Assembly (NCBI GenBank): GCA_963812675.1
Contig: CAWEWR010000012.1
Coordinates: 19,165-83,164, forward strand
Direction of reading: 5' to 3'
Length of the DNA stretch: 64,000 bases
Origin: AP-15 sp963812675
GTDB taxonomy: Bacteria; Pseudomonadota; Alphaproteobacteria; ATCC43930; CGMCC-115725
A program made the translations under genes and the position numbers. Under the pieces are notes generated by a model. That model was given only the letters and a program-made list of their open reading frames with translations. It searched no databases and was not told where the DNA came from. Of the stretch, positions 54,067 through 61,164 are shown piece after piece (position 1 is the first letter of the stretch; every line of letters begins with the position of its first letter).

Positions 54067-55104
54067 TTACAAGACGGCTTCGGCGACGACGCGCAGCGCT
54101 TCCCGTGTCGCGCCGACCAGCAGCAAAGTGCCGACCCGGTGGTCCTTGGCGATCTCCTTCCAGGCTTCGAGGCGATCCTTGATCCGCTCCTTGGGCCCGA
54201 TCAGCGAGGTTTCGTCGACCAAGGCGTCGGGCACCGCGGCCTCGGCCTCCTTGCGCCGGCCGGCAAGGAAGTGGTCCTGGATCTCGACCGCCGCGGCTTC
54301 GTAGCCGAGGCGTTTGGCCAGGTCATTGTAGTAATTCTTCGATCGCGCCCCCATGCCGCCGATATAGAGGGCGAGCTGCGGCCTGATCTTATCGCGGCAG
54401 GCGGCGAGATCGTCGCCGATCGCCACGCGGACGTAAGGCGCGATATCGAAATCGGCCAAGGTCTTGCCATTCCCGGCCTTGGCGATCCCCTCCAGCACCG
54501 GCCCAGTGATCGCCTCGGCCTTCTCCGGCGCCATGAAGAACGGCAACGTGCCGTCTGCCACTTCGCCGGCAGTGCGCAGCCCGGCCGGCGCGAACGACGC
54601 GGTATAGATCTTCAGGCTCGGGTCGCCGTGGATGATGCTGCGCAGCGGCTTGCCGAGCCCGGTGGCGCCCGGCCCGGTATAGGGGATCTGATAATGCTCG
54701 CCGTTAAACTCGAGTGGCGCTTTGCGCTCGAGGATGCGGCGGATGATCGCGATGTACTCGCGGGTGCGCAGCAGCGGCTTGCCGAACGGCACGCCGTGCC
54801 AGCCCTCGACGACCTGCGGGCCGGACGGGCCGATCCCGCAGAGAAACCGATTGCCGGAAAGCGCCTGCAATGTCATCGCCGTCATCGCCGCGCAGGCTGG
54901 CGTGCGCGCCGGCATCTGCATGATGCCGGTGCCGGCTTTGATCTTCTTGGTCTGCGCCAAGATCCAGGCGACCGGCGTCACCGCGTCGGTGCCGTAAGCC
55001 TCGCCGCACCACACCGCCTCGTAACCGAGCCGCTCTGCCTCCCACACCGTCTCCATATCGACGCTGGACTCGGGGGAGACGCGAACGGTGATGGCCAATT
55101 TCAT
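54067..55104 (-). CDS. LLM-class flavin/F420-dependent oxidoreductase
   Basis: 345 residues. The start is the ATG overlapping the stop of the upstream LLM gene by 4 bases. It begins KLAITVRVSPESSVDMETV and continues with VWCGEAYGTDAVTPVAWILA, KAGTGIMQMPARTPACAAMT and FLCGIGPSGPQVVEGWHG, typical of the LLM F420-dependent class. It uses reduced F420 or FMN to reduce or oxidise a substrate. The pairing with another LLM suggests consecutive or alternative oxidation steps. Confidence 0.86.
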   Translation of the reverse strand: MKLAITVRVSPESSVDMETVWEAERLGYEAVWCGEAYGTDAVTPVAWILAQTKKIKAGTGIMQMPARTPACAAMTAMTLQALSGNRFLCGIGPSGPQVVEGWHGVPFGKPLLRTREYIAIIRRILERKAPLEFNGEHYQIPYTGPGATGLGKPLRSIIHGDPSLKIYTASFAPAGLRTAGEVADGTLPFFMAPEKAEAITGPVLEGIAKAGNGKTLADFDIAPYVRVAIGDDLAACRDKIRPQLALYIGGMGARSKNYYNDLAKRLGYEAAAVEIQDHFLAGRRKEAEAAVPDALVDETSLIGPKERIKDRLEAWKEIAKDHRVGTLLLVGATREALRVVAEAVL

Positions 55105-55934
55105 GGCGCGACCCCCTCTACCGCGCGGGCGACGCGCTCCACGGCGCGCAGCCAATCCTCGAGCGCGCGCTCGGCAGGCTCGACCAGAACGTGTTCGACG
55201 CCGGTTGCGCCATAGGCGGCCAGGCGGGCGCGAAGTGCGCCGTCATCCTTGCCGTCCCACCCGTAGCGCAGCGATATTGCGAACCCCGCCTCGGGCCGCT
55301 GCTCGCGCAGACGGCGCACGATCGGCGCGGCCTCGTCGGGTGAGAGCCGCGAGCCGTGCCAGCCGTCGGCAAGCTTTACGGCGCGGGAAAGGGCGGCCTC
55401 GGAGCTGCCGCCGATCCAGATCGGGATCGGTTTCACGGTCTGCGGCAGCATGCGCATGTCTTCGATGACCGCCGGGATATGGCGCGCCGGGAAGCTGACC
55501 GGATCCTGGCTCCACACCGCCCGCATCATCGCGATCCCCTCATCCATCCGCCGCCCGCGTTCGCGGAACGGCGCGCCGAGCGCGGCGAACTCGGCCTCCA
55601 TCCAGCCGACCCCGGCGCCGAGGATCAGCCGTCCTTCGGATAGGTTCTGCAACGTCGCCAATTCCTTGGCGAGCGGCAGCGGATGGCGCATCGGCAAGAC
55701 CAGCACGCTGGTCCCGAGCCCGACCCTTTTCGTGAAGGCCGCGGCCCAGGTCAGGGTCAGCACCGGATCATAGAAGATCGCCGAAGGCGGGTAGGGTGCG
55801 CCCTTTGGAATGATGATGTGCTCGCTCGTCCAGACATCGGCAAAGCCGAGCTCCTCGGCCTGGATCGCCGCGCGCCGGATCGCCTCCGGCCCGGCCTTGC
55901 GCCCGATATGCGGCAGATGAATCCCGACCCGCAT
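55101..55934 (-). CDS. LLM-class oxidoreductase (F420-type)
   Basis: 277 residues: MRVGIHLPHIGRKAGPEAIR, VWTSEHIIIPKG, LGTSVLVLPMRHPLPLAKEL and LILGAGVGWMEAEFAALGAP followed by IPIWIGGSSEAALSRAVKLA. These are the signatures of the F420-dependent (TIGR03619-like) LLM proteins. Overlaps the next LLM gene by ATGA. Cofactor use in this alphaproteobacterium is not certain; FMN remains possible. Confidence 0.86.
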   Translation of the reverse strand: MRVGIHLPHIGRKAGPEAIRRAAIQAEELGFADVWTSEHIIIPKGAPYPPSAIFYDPVLTLTWAAAFTKRVGLGTSVLVLPMRHPLPLAKELATLQNLSEGRLILGAGVGWMEAEFAALGAPFRERGRRMDEGIAMMRAVWSQDPVSFPARHIPAVIEDMRMLPQTVKPIPIWIGGSSEAALSRAVKLADGWHGSRLSPDEAAPIVRRLREQRPEAGFAISLRYGWDGKDDGALRARLAAYGATGVEHVLVEPAERALEDWLRAVERVARAVEGVAP

Positions 55935-55955
55935 TACTGATCCTCCCAGGTTGCG

Positions 55956-56378
55956 TTAGGGCAGAGCGCTCGTGGTTAGCCCGAGCACCCTTGACTTATA
56001 GCCAAGCGGCACCGGCTTGGCGCTCAGCTTGCGGTCGGCCGTGACGAGGTCGCACGACAGACTCTCCGCCAGTGCCAAATAAGCACAATCGTAAGCAGGA
56101 TGGTCCATCGCGATCGCAAGCTCGGTTGCAGGCTCGAGCAAGGCTCGCATCGGCGCCAGCTCGACATCGGCGCGCTGAAGGAGTCTGGCAGCGAGCCGCG
56201 CCTCGTCCGGGGTCAGCTCCCTCCGCCGTGTCTTCTTCCACAGCACGTTGGCGCATTCGGCCACCAGTAGCTCTGGTGCGAATAGCCTATGCCGCCGCAG
56301 CGACATCGCCTCCCGCGTGCCGTGTTCTTCAATCACCCATTTGATGGCAACACTGGCATCGATCACCAGATCGGTCAC
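55956..56378 (-). CDS. PIN-domain toxin (VapC/FitB-like)
   Basis: 140 residues with the four acidic residues of a PIN ribonuclease: D7 (VIDASVAIKW), E41 (AECANVLWK), D97 (YDCAYLALA) and D115 (TADRKL). It should cleave RNA (often tRNA or rRNA) when freed from its antitoxin. The ATG overlaps the antitoxin stop by 4 bases, as in most VapBC/FitAB pairs. Confidence 0.9.
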   Translation of the reverse strand: MTDLVIDASVAIKWVIEEHGTREAMSLRRHRLFAPELLVAECANVLWKKTRRRELTPDEARLAARLLQRADVELAPMRALLEPATELAIAMDHPAYDCAYLALAESLSCDLVTADRKLSAKPVPLGYKSRVLGLTTSALP

Positions 56379-56611
56379 CGCTCCTCCCGCCCTTCGCGGA
56401 GCAGGTCTTCAGCTGGCGTGTGTCGCCGACCAGAAGTGAGCGCCCGCAATTCGGCAGCAAGTATATCGAAGTCGGTGTCAGCCTCTCCGCTCAGCGTCTG
56501 GCGCAGGATATCCCGCACTTCCGCTTCCGCGGAACGTCCGTGCCGTGCAGCACGGCGCTTCAGCCGGGCGAGCAGATCGTCATCGAGATTTCGCACGCTC
56601 AAACTAGCCAT
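56375..56611 (-). CDS. Ribbon-helix-helix antitoxin (FitA/VapB-like)
   Basis: 78 residues starting MASLSVRNLDDDLLARLKRR, a ribbon-helix-helix motif that binds operator DNA, with a C-terminal acidic tail (ALTSGRRHTPAEDLL) to block the toxin. It precedes the toxin gene and presumably autorepresses the operon. Confidence 0.88.
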   Translation of the reverse strand: MASLSVRNLDDDLLARLKRRAARHGRSAEAEVRDILRQTLSGEADTDFDILAAELRALTSGRRHTPAEDLLREGREER

Positions 56612-56745
56612 TGCAATCGCCTATGGCCGCCATCGATGCCAGCAATGATAGCAGCGGCCTTGCGCACTGGCAATGAGGCATCGGCGGTGCTTGTTGCCGA
56701 TGGGCGAACCGTTCATTGTAGTGTCGGCAGCCGGAAGGAGGAGCG

Positions 56746-58188
56746 ATGTCGGCGGACCTTCCGCGTGACGGTTTGGTGGCGGTCGTCAAGCGCGACTGTC
56801 CGACCTGCGTCATGACCGTCCCGGTGCTCGTAGAAATGGCGCGGCAGGGCGGGTTGACCGTTTACACCCAGGATGATCCTTCCTTTCCCGAAATGCTGGC
56901 TAACCGGGTCGACGACAGAACGCTCGACGTCTCCCACCAGCTCGGGATCGAAGTGGTACCGACGCTGATCCGCTTCGAGGGCGGCCGCGAGGTCGGGCGC
57001 ACCTATGGCTGGCACCGGGGCGAGTGGGAGCGGCTCAGCGGCATTGCCGGGCTCGGCCGCGATCTACCGGAGGCGCGGCCCGGCTGCGGCGCCAAGAATG
57101 TCGAGCCGGGTGTGATCGAGCGCCTCAAGATCCGCTTCAACGAGACCGGGCTCAAATCCCGCCGCATCGAGATTGGCAGCGACGAGGACGAGCACGAGGC
57201 GATGTTCGCGCGCGGCTGGTCGGATGGGCTGCCGTTGGTGCCGCCGACCGAGGAGCGCGTCTTGCGCATGCTCGACAGCACGGCGCGCGACCCGCAGGAG
57301 GTGCTGGGCCCGGTCCCGCCCGACCTCGCCCCGGCTACCGTCGAGAAGATCGCGGTCAATGCGGTGATGGCGGGCTGCAAGCCGGAATATCTTCCGGTCG
57401 TGCTTGCGGCGGTAGAGGCGGTGCTCGAAGAGCAGTTCGCAATGCACGGTGTGCTGGCGACGACGATGTTCGTCGGGCCGGTCGTCGTCGTCAACGGTCC
57501 GGTCCGACGGCGCATCGGCATGAACTCGAAGGGTAATGCGCTGGGCCAGGGCAACCGCGCCAATGCCGCGATCGGCCGTGCACTGCAGTTGGTGATCCGC
57601 AATATCGGCGGCGGCCGGCCGCAGGAGGTGGACCGCGCCACGCTCGGCAACCCCGGCAAATATACCTATTGCTTCGCCGAGGACGAGGAGGGGTCGAGCT
57701 GGGAGCCGCTGTCGGTCGAGCGCGGCGTCCAACCGGGCCGATCGGCGGTGACGGTGTTCGCCGGCTTTGGCCTGCAGGGTGTCGTCGACCAGAAATCGCG
57801 CGACCCCGAAAGCTTGTCGCGCAGCTTTGCCGGCTCGCTGAAGGCGATCCACAATGTCAAATCGGCGCCCTCGTGCGACGCGCTGCTGGTCGTGTGCCCG
57901 GAGCATCATCGCACCTTCAAGAATGCCGGCTGGACAAAGGCGCGGCTTTACGAAGAGCTCTATCGGCTGTGTGAGATCCCCGGGGACGAGCTCGTCGCCG
58001 GGGCCAAGGGCATTGCCGAAGGCGGGCCGCCCTCACTCGCCGGCAAGTCCGTCAACAAATTCCGTCCGGGCGGCTTGATGATCGTCCACGCCGGCGGCGA
58101 TGCCGGGATGTTCTCCGGCATCATCGGCGGCTGGTCCGCGGGCGGCCCCCGCGGCAGCCTTCCCGTAACAAAGGAGCTACGACCCTGA
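56746..58188 (+). CDS. Thioredoxin-like fusion protein preceding the UGSC selenoprotein
   Basis: 480 residues. Residues ~1-105 are thioredoxin-like with a redox-active C18PTC21 and VVPTLIRFEGGREVGRTYGW, a typical thioredoxin-fold C-half. The long C-terminal region (~145-480: FARGWSDGLPLVPPTEERVL, KIAVNAVMAGCKPEYLPVVL, GMNSKGNALGQGNRANAAIG, KPTWFAEDEEGSS-like and PPSLAGKSVNKFRPGGLMI) contains several conserved Cys/Gly segments; I recall related proteins next to UGSC selenoproteins, but not their activity. The next gene, 112 bases away, encodes that selenoprotein, so the two probably work as a redox pair. GGAGGAG precedes the ATG. Confidence 0.8.
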   Translation: MSADLPRDGLVAVVKRDCPTCVMTVPVLVEMARQGGLTVYTQDDPSFPEMLANRVDDRTLDVSHQLGIEVVPTLIRFEGGREVGRTYGWHRGEWERLSGIAGLGRDLPEARPGCGAKNVEPGVIERLKIRFNETGLKSRRIEIGSDEDEHEAMFARGWSDGLPLVPPTEERVLRMLDSTARDPQEVLGPVPPDLAPATVEKIAVNAVMAGCKPEYLPVVLAAVEAVLEEQFAMHGVLATTMFVGPVVVVNGPVRRRIGMNSKGNALGQGNRANAAIGRALQLVIRNIGGGRPQEVDRATLGNPGKYTYCFAEDEEGSSWEPLSVERGVQPGRSAVTVFAGFGLQGVVDQKSRDPESLSRSFAGSLKAIHNVKSAPSCDALLVVCPEHHRTFKNAGWTKARLYEELYRLCEIPGDELVAGAKGIAEGGPPSLAGKSVNKFRPGGLMIVHAGGDAGMFSGIIGGWSAGGPRGSLPVTKELRP

Positions 58189-58200
58189 CCAACCTATCGT

Positions 58201-58272
58201 CGCCCCCGCGCAAGCGGGGGCCCAGACCAACTGCTCTGCCCTTGGGGCCCTGGGTTCCCGCTTTCGCGGGAA
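58201..58272. repeat. Intergenic hairpin repeats between the redox pair
   Basis: CCCCCGC-GCAA-GCGGGGG (58203-58220) and TTCCCGC-TTTC-GCGGGAA (58255-58272) with GGGCCCAG/CTGGG arms form stacked hairpins. The TTCCCGC...GCGGGAA motif is a common proteobacterial intergenic repeat. It separates the two genes without a clear terminator. Confidence 0.65.
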
Positions 58273-58300
58273 TGACGGCTGAGGGTGCAAGGAGGCATAG

Positions 58301-58819
58301 ATGACCGTGCTTTTGGACCCGACCTCGGAGCGAAGTCCGACGATCCGGCCGCGGCTGCCCCGGCCGGAACGTCTCGACGGGCTCACGATCGGAATTCTCG
58401 ACATTGCCAAGCCGCGCGGCGATGTGTTTCTGCACCGGCTCGGCGAGCGGCTCGCCGAGCGCGGCATCGCCGTCAGGCATTACGCCAAGCCGACCAACAC
58501 GCGGGTCGCGCCTTTGCCGTTGCGGCAGCAGATCGCCGCCGAAGTCAATGTTGTCATCGAAGGATTGTCCGACTGAGGGTCCTGCATTTCGTGCTGTACG
58601 CATGACATGGCGGATCTCGAAGGACGCGGCATTCCAACCGTCGGCGTCGCTACCACCGAATTCATCGAAGGCGCCGCCGCCGGGGCCAAGTCACTCGGCA
58701 TCGACCCTGCCCTGGTGTTCGTTCCCCACCCGGTGCAGGACCGCACCGACGACGAGCTGAAGAAACTAGCCGACGACCATCTTGAACCGATCCTGGCGTT
58801 GCTGGTAAAGGGCGCCTGA
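58301..58819 (+). CDS. UGSC-motif selenoprotein (in-frame TGA read as selenocysteine)
   Basis: Two frames look like a gene broken by TGA at 58574-58576, but both halves are in the same frame and the joined product reads ...VNVVIEGLSD-U-GSCISCCTHDMADLEG..., with Sec92 at the start of the UGSC motif of a known (seleno)protein family. The second half (RGIPTVGVATTEFIEGAAAG, ALVFVPHPVQDRTDDEL) shows normal coding character and ends after 172 residues. AGGAGG precedes the ATG. A candidate stem-loop follows the TGA. The alternative is a nonsense mutation, but its precise position at U of UGSC argues strongly for Sec insertion. The function is unknown; context suggests redox chemistry with the upstream thioredoxin-like protein. 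Automatic annotation would split this gene. Confidence 0.88.
58579..58625 (+). promoter_or_regulatory. selC-dependent SECIS: Candidate bacterial SECIS hairpin
   Basis: Within 50 bases after the TGA an extended stem can be drawn: GTCC with GGAC, TTCG with CGAA, and GCTGT with ATGGC around an ACGCATGAC loop, interrupted by bulges. Bacterial Sec insertion needs such a hairpin directly downstream of UGA to bind SelB. The pairing was found by eye, has wobble pairs and has not been tested for stability. Confidence 0.4.
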
Positions 58820-58860
58820 TTAGCTGCGAGTTTGTATGTAAATCCGCCCATCAACACGTT

Positions 58861-61164
58861 TCAGCCGGCGAGTTGATGGGCGGGCACTGCATTTGCGGAA
58901 GCTAGTATGTCAAAAACATCGTCTCCGTAGCGCTTGAACTGCTCACCATCGGTAGCTTGACGAAGGTCCAACGGGATCTTGGCCCTCCATTCACCAGCAT
59001 CTGTCGGGCGTTTGCGAAGCAGCTCCTCAAGCATGCTTTGCCGGAGGAGACCACTGGCAGGATCGGTATCAGGGCACTCGTCATCGATCTTCTCACGAAG
59101 CGCAATTAATGCGGCTCTAGTTTCCTCTCTCGTCAACACCCTTTGTGACTGAACGATCGGACGAGATCTCAGGGCAAACGCCTTCTTGAGCTCACGAGGG
59201 AGTCCCAGTATCTGCTTCCCCGCTGTATTTCCCGCGTCTGAATTTATTACTGCCTCTTTCGTGAGTTTGCCCGTATGCTCGGAGTTTGGGGATGCATCCA
59301 GCTGTTCGATACCTGGCCGCCGACGGAGCAAATCGAGCCGCGTCAATACGCGTTTCATTTCGCGTGCAGGATCGCGAAACCAGTCCACGGACCAGATCCG
59401 TTCGATTTCCCAACCGAGATTTTCCAGTACCTCTTGGCGGAGACGATCCCGATCACGCGCGGAGAGTGTCGAGTGGTACATTGCGCCATCGCATTCCACC
59501 CCGAGCAAGAATTGCTGCGGCGCGTCGGGATTACGAACGGCAATGTCGATCCTATAAGTTCCGACACCGAGCTGCGGCTCGACCTTATACCCGGCACGCT
59601 CAAGTTCGAGTGCTACCGCTTCCTCAAAAGGACTCTCGGGCGGTTTCCCCGTTACGCGGACACCTGACGGCAGTTGCTTTGTCTCAGCGAACCACAGAAA
59701 ATCCCGCAGTGCTTGGACGCCGAGACTACTACCGGGCCCCACCTGGATATCACTTGAGCGCATTGAGGTGAATACCATCATACGCTCTTTAGCTCGCGTA
59801 AACAGTACGTTTAACCTGCGGTGCCCATTGGCTTGATTGATCGGTCCGAAAGTCTGGGGAACTCTTCCACCCGGCTGAGGCGGACCGTAGGTCATGGAAA
59901 TCATAACGACATCGCGCTCGTCACCTTGCACATTTTCCAGGTTTTTGACGACGAATGGCTCAATACGCGCGTCGGCCTCGCTCTCGTCGAGAACCTCTCC
60001 GAGCCTTCCGTTATCTGTCTGCAGCTTCGCGATATGGCTCTGGATACATTCTCTTTGTTTGATATTCATCGCGACGATCATCAATGACTGAGACGGTCGC
60101 GATTGCAGCTGATCGACGGCCGCTTGGGCCACGCACCGTGCTTCTGCGTCATTGACGCCATTCACGGCGCACCCGTCATCAATGAAGATGCGCGTCATAC
60201 CGAGCTGATGATTGCTCTCTTGCGGCGCCGGGAAGATGACGAGCTCATTATTGTAGAACTGATGATTCGAGAATGCGATGAGTTCGGGATGTCGTGATCG
60301 GTAATGCCAGCGTAGCATGTCCTGCCGACCGCCGAACGAGCCGTTCGCGAGCGCGAGCACACTACCATCATTTTGGCCGACGAATCCGCCATTGCCATCC
60401 AGGCCGTCGCCATCTTCTACATCCGCGCCGAGCCGGTCGAAAAACGAGGTGGGCGGCAACTGCTTGTCATCGCCAACGACTACGAGCTGAGCACCCCTCG
60501 CAACTGCTCCGATTGCGTCCTCCGGCCGGATCTGCGAGGCTTCGTCCATGATCACGAGGTCGAAATCGAGCATTCCCGGCGCAAGATATTGCGCCACCGA
60601 TAACGGTCCCATCATAAAGCAAGGCTTCAGTGCCTGAAGTGCTTCGCCTGCTCGTGTGGTCACATCGCGAATGGCCGGATGTCCTTTTTGCAGGTGGATA
60701 CACCGATCCAGTAAAGCCCGCTCAGTCATCGCCTTGATCCTAGGGCTTTGAAGCCCCGCCGGAACCGGGCGAAGCAGGAGCCGTGCCGACACGGCCCGGC
60801 GACGCATCTCCATCACAGACGCATCGAGGCGAGCGTAGTCCTTGCGGAGATCATCAAGCTGAAAGCCGTTGAAACGGAGCAGAATTGGTTCCGAGGAGTA
60901 AAGCCTTTGGGCTGCATCGGTTAACCATGCGATCCGCCAGGCTTCCTCGACTTCCGCTGCATCGATGAGCCCATTTTCCATCGCTTCCAGCAACGGCCGG
61001 CCGCTGGACTGGAGCGCTACAGTTCGAGCCTGGGCGTAGGTCAGCCAGGGATTGAGCCCGTCCGGAACCTCCAGCGCTTTATTCGCGCGTTCAGCGATGT
61101 TCTCAGCCGTTGCTTCTTCGGCCGTGCCGAACCAGACCATTGGATCGATTGCGAGTGCGTCCAT
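58861..61164 (-). CDS. SF1 helicase C-half with MTES_1575/VSR-type nuclease (3' part of a DUF4011 gene)
   Basis: 767 open codons that continue the broken gene upstream. SF1 motor motifs: LVIMDEASQIRPEDAIGAVA (motif II, DEAS), VVVGDDKQLPPTSFF (III), WHYRSRHPELIAFSN (IV), and NVQGDERDVVMISMTYG with RLNVLFTRAKERMMVFTSM (V/VI). Then a PD-(D/E)XK VSR/MTES_1575-type nuclease: SPFEEAVALELERAGYKVEP, RIDIAVRNPDAPQQFLLGVE, CDGAMYHSTLSARDRDRLRQ. The last 90 residues resemble the usual DUF3320-like/C-terminal helical tail (LRQATDGEQ). It belongs to the large helicase-nuclease proteins of the Hhe/DUF4011 kind proposed as phage defence. It lacks its own start. Confidence 0.8.
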   Translation of the reverse strand: MDALAIDPMVWFGTAEEATAENIAERANKALEVPDGLNPWLTYAQARTVALQSSGRPLLEAMENGLIDAAEVEEAWRIAWLTDAAQRLYSSEPILLRFNGFQLDDLRKDYARLDASVMEMRRRAVSARLLLRPVPAGLQSPRIKAMTERALLDRCIHLQKGHPAIRDVTTRAGEALQALKPCFMMGPLSVAQYLAPGMLDFDLVIMDEASQIRPEDAIGAVARGAQLVVVGDDKQLPPTSFFDRLGADVEDGDGLDGNGGFVGQNDGSVLALANGSFGGRQDMLRWHYRSRHPELIAFSNHQFYNNELVIFPAPQESNHQLGMTRIFIDDGCAVNGVNDAEARCVAQAAVDQLQSRPSQSLMIVAMNIKQRECIQSHIAKLQTDNGRLGEVLDESEADARIEPFVVKNLENVQGDERDVVMISMTYGPPQPGGRVPQTFGPINQANGHRRLNVLFTRAKERMMVFTSMRSSDIQVGPGSSLGVQALRDFLWFAETKQLPSGVRVTGKPPESPFEEAVALELERAGYKVEPQLGVGTYRIDIAVRNPDAPQQFLLGVECDGAMYHSTLSARDRDRLRQEVLENLGWEIERIWSVDWFRDPAREMKRVLTRLDLLRRRPGIEQLDASPNSEHTGKLTKEAVINSDAGNTAGKQILGLPRELKKAFALRSRPIVQSQRVLTREETRAALIALREKIDDECPDTDPASGLLRQSMLEELLRKRPTDAGEWRAKIPLDLRQATDGEQFKRYGDDVFDILASANAVPAHQLAG

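Noticed and set aside
58301..58576. Separate truncated 91-aa protein ending at TGA
   Set aside because: The same frame continues after TGA with UGSC family sequence, so I merged both parts as a selenoprotein.
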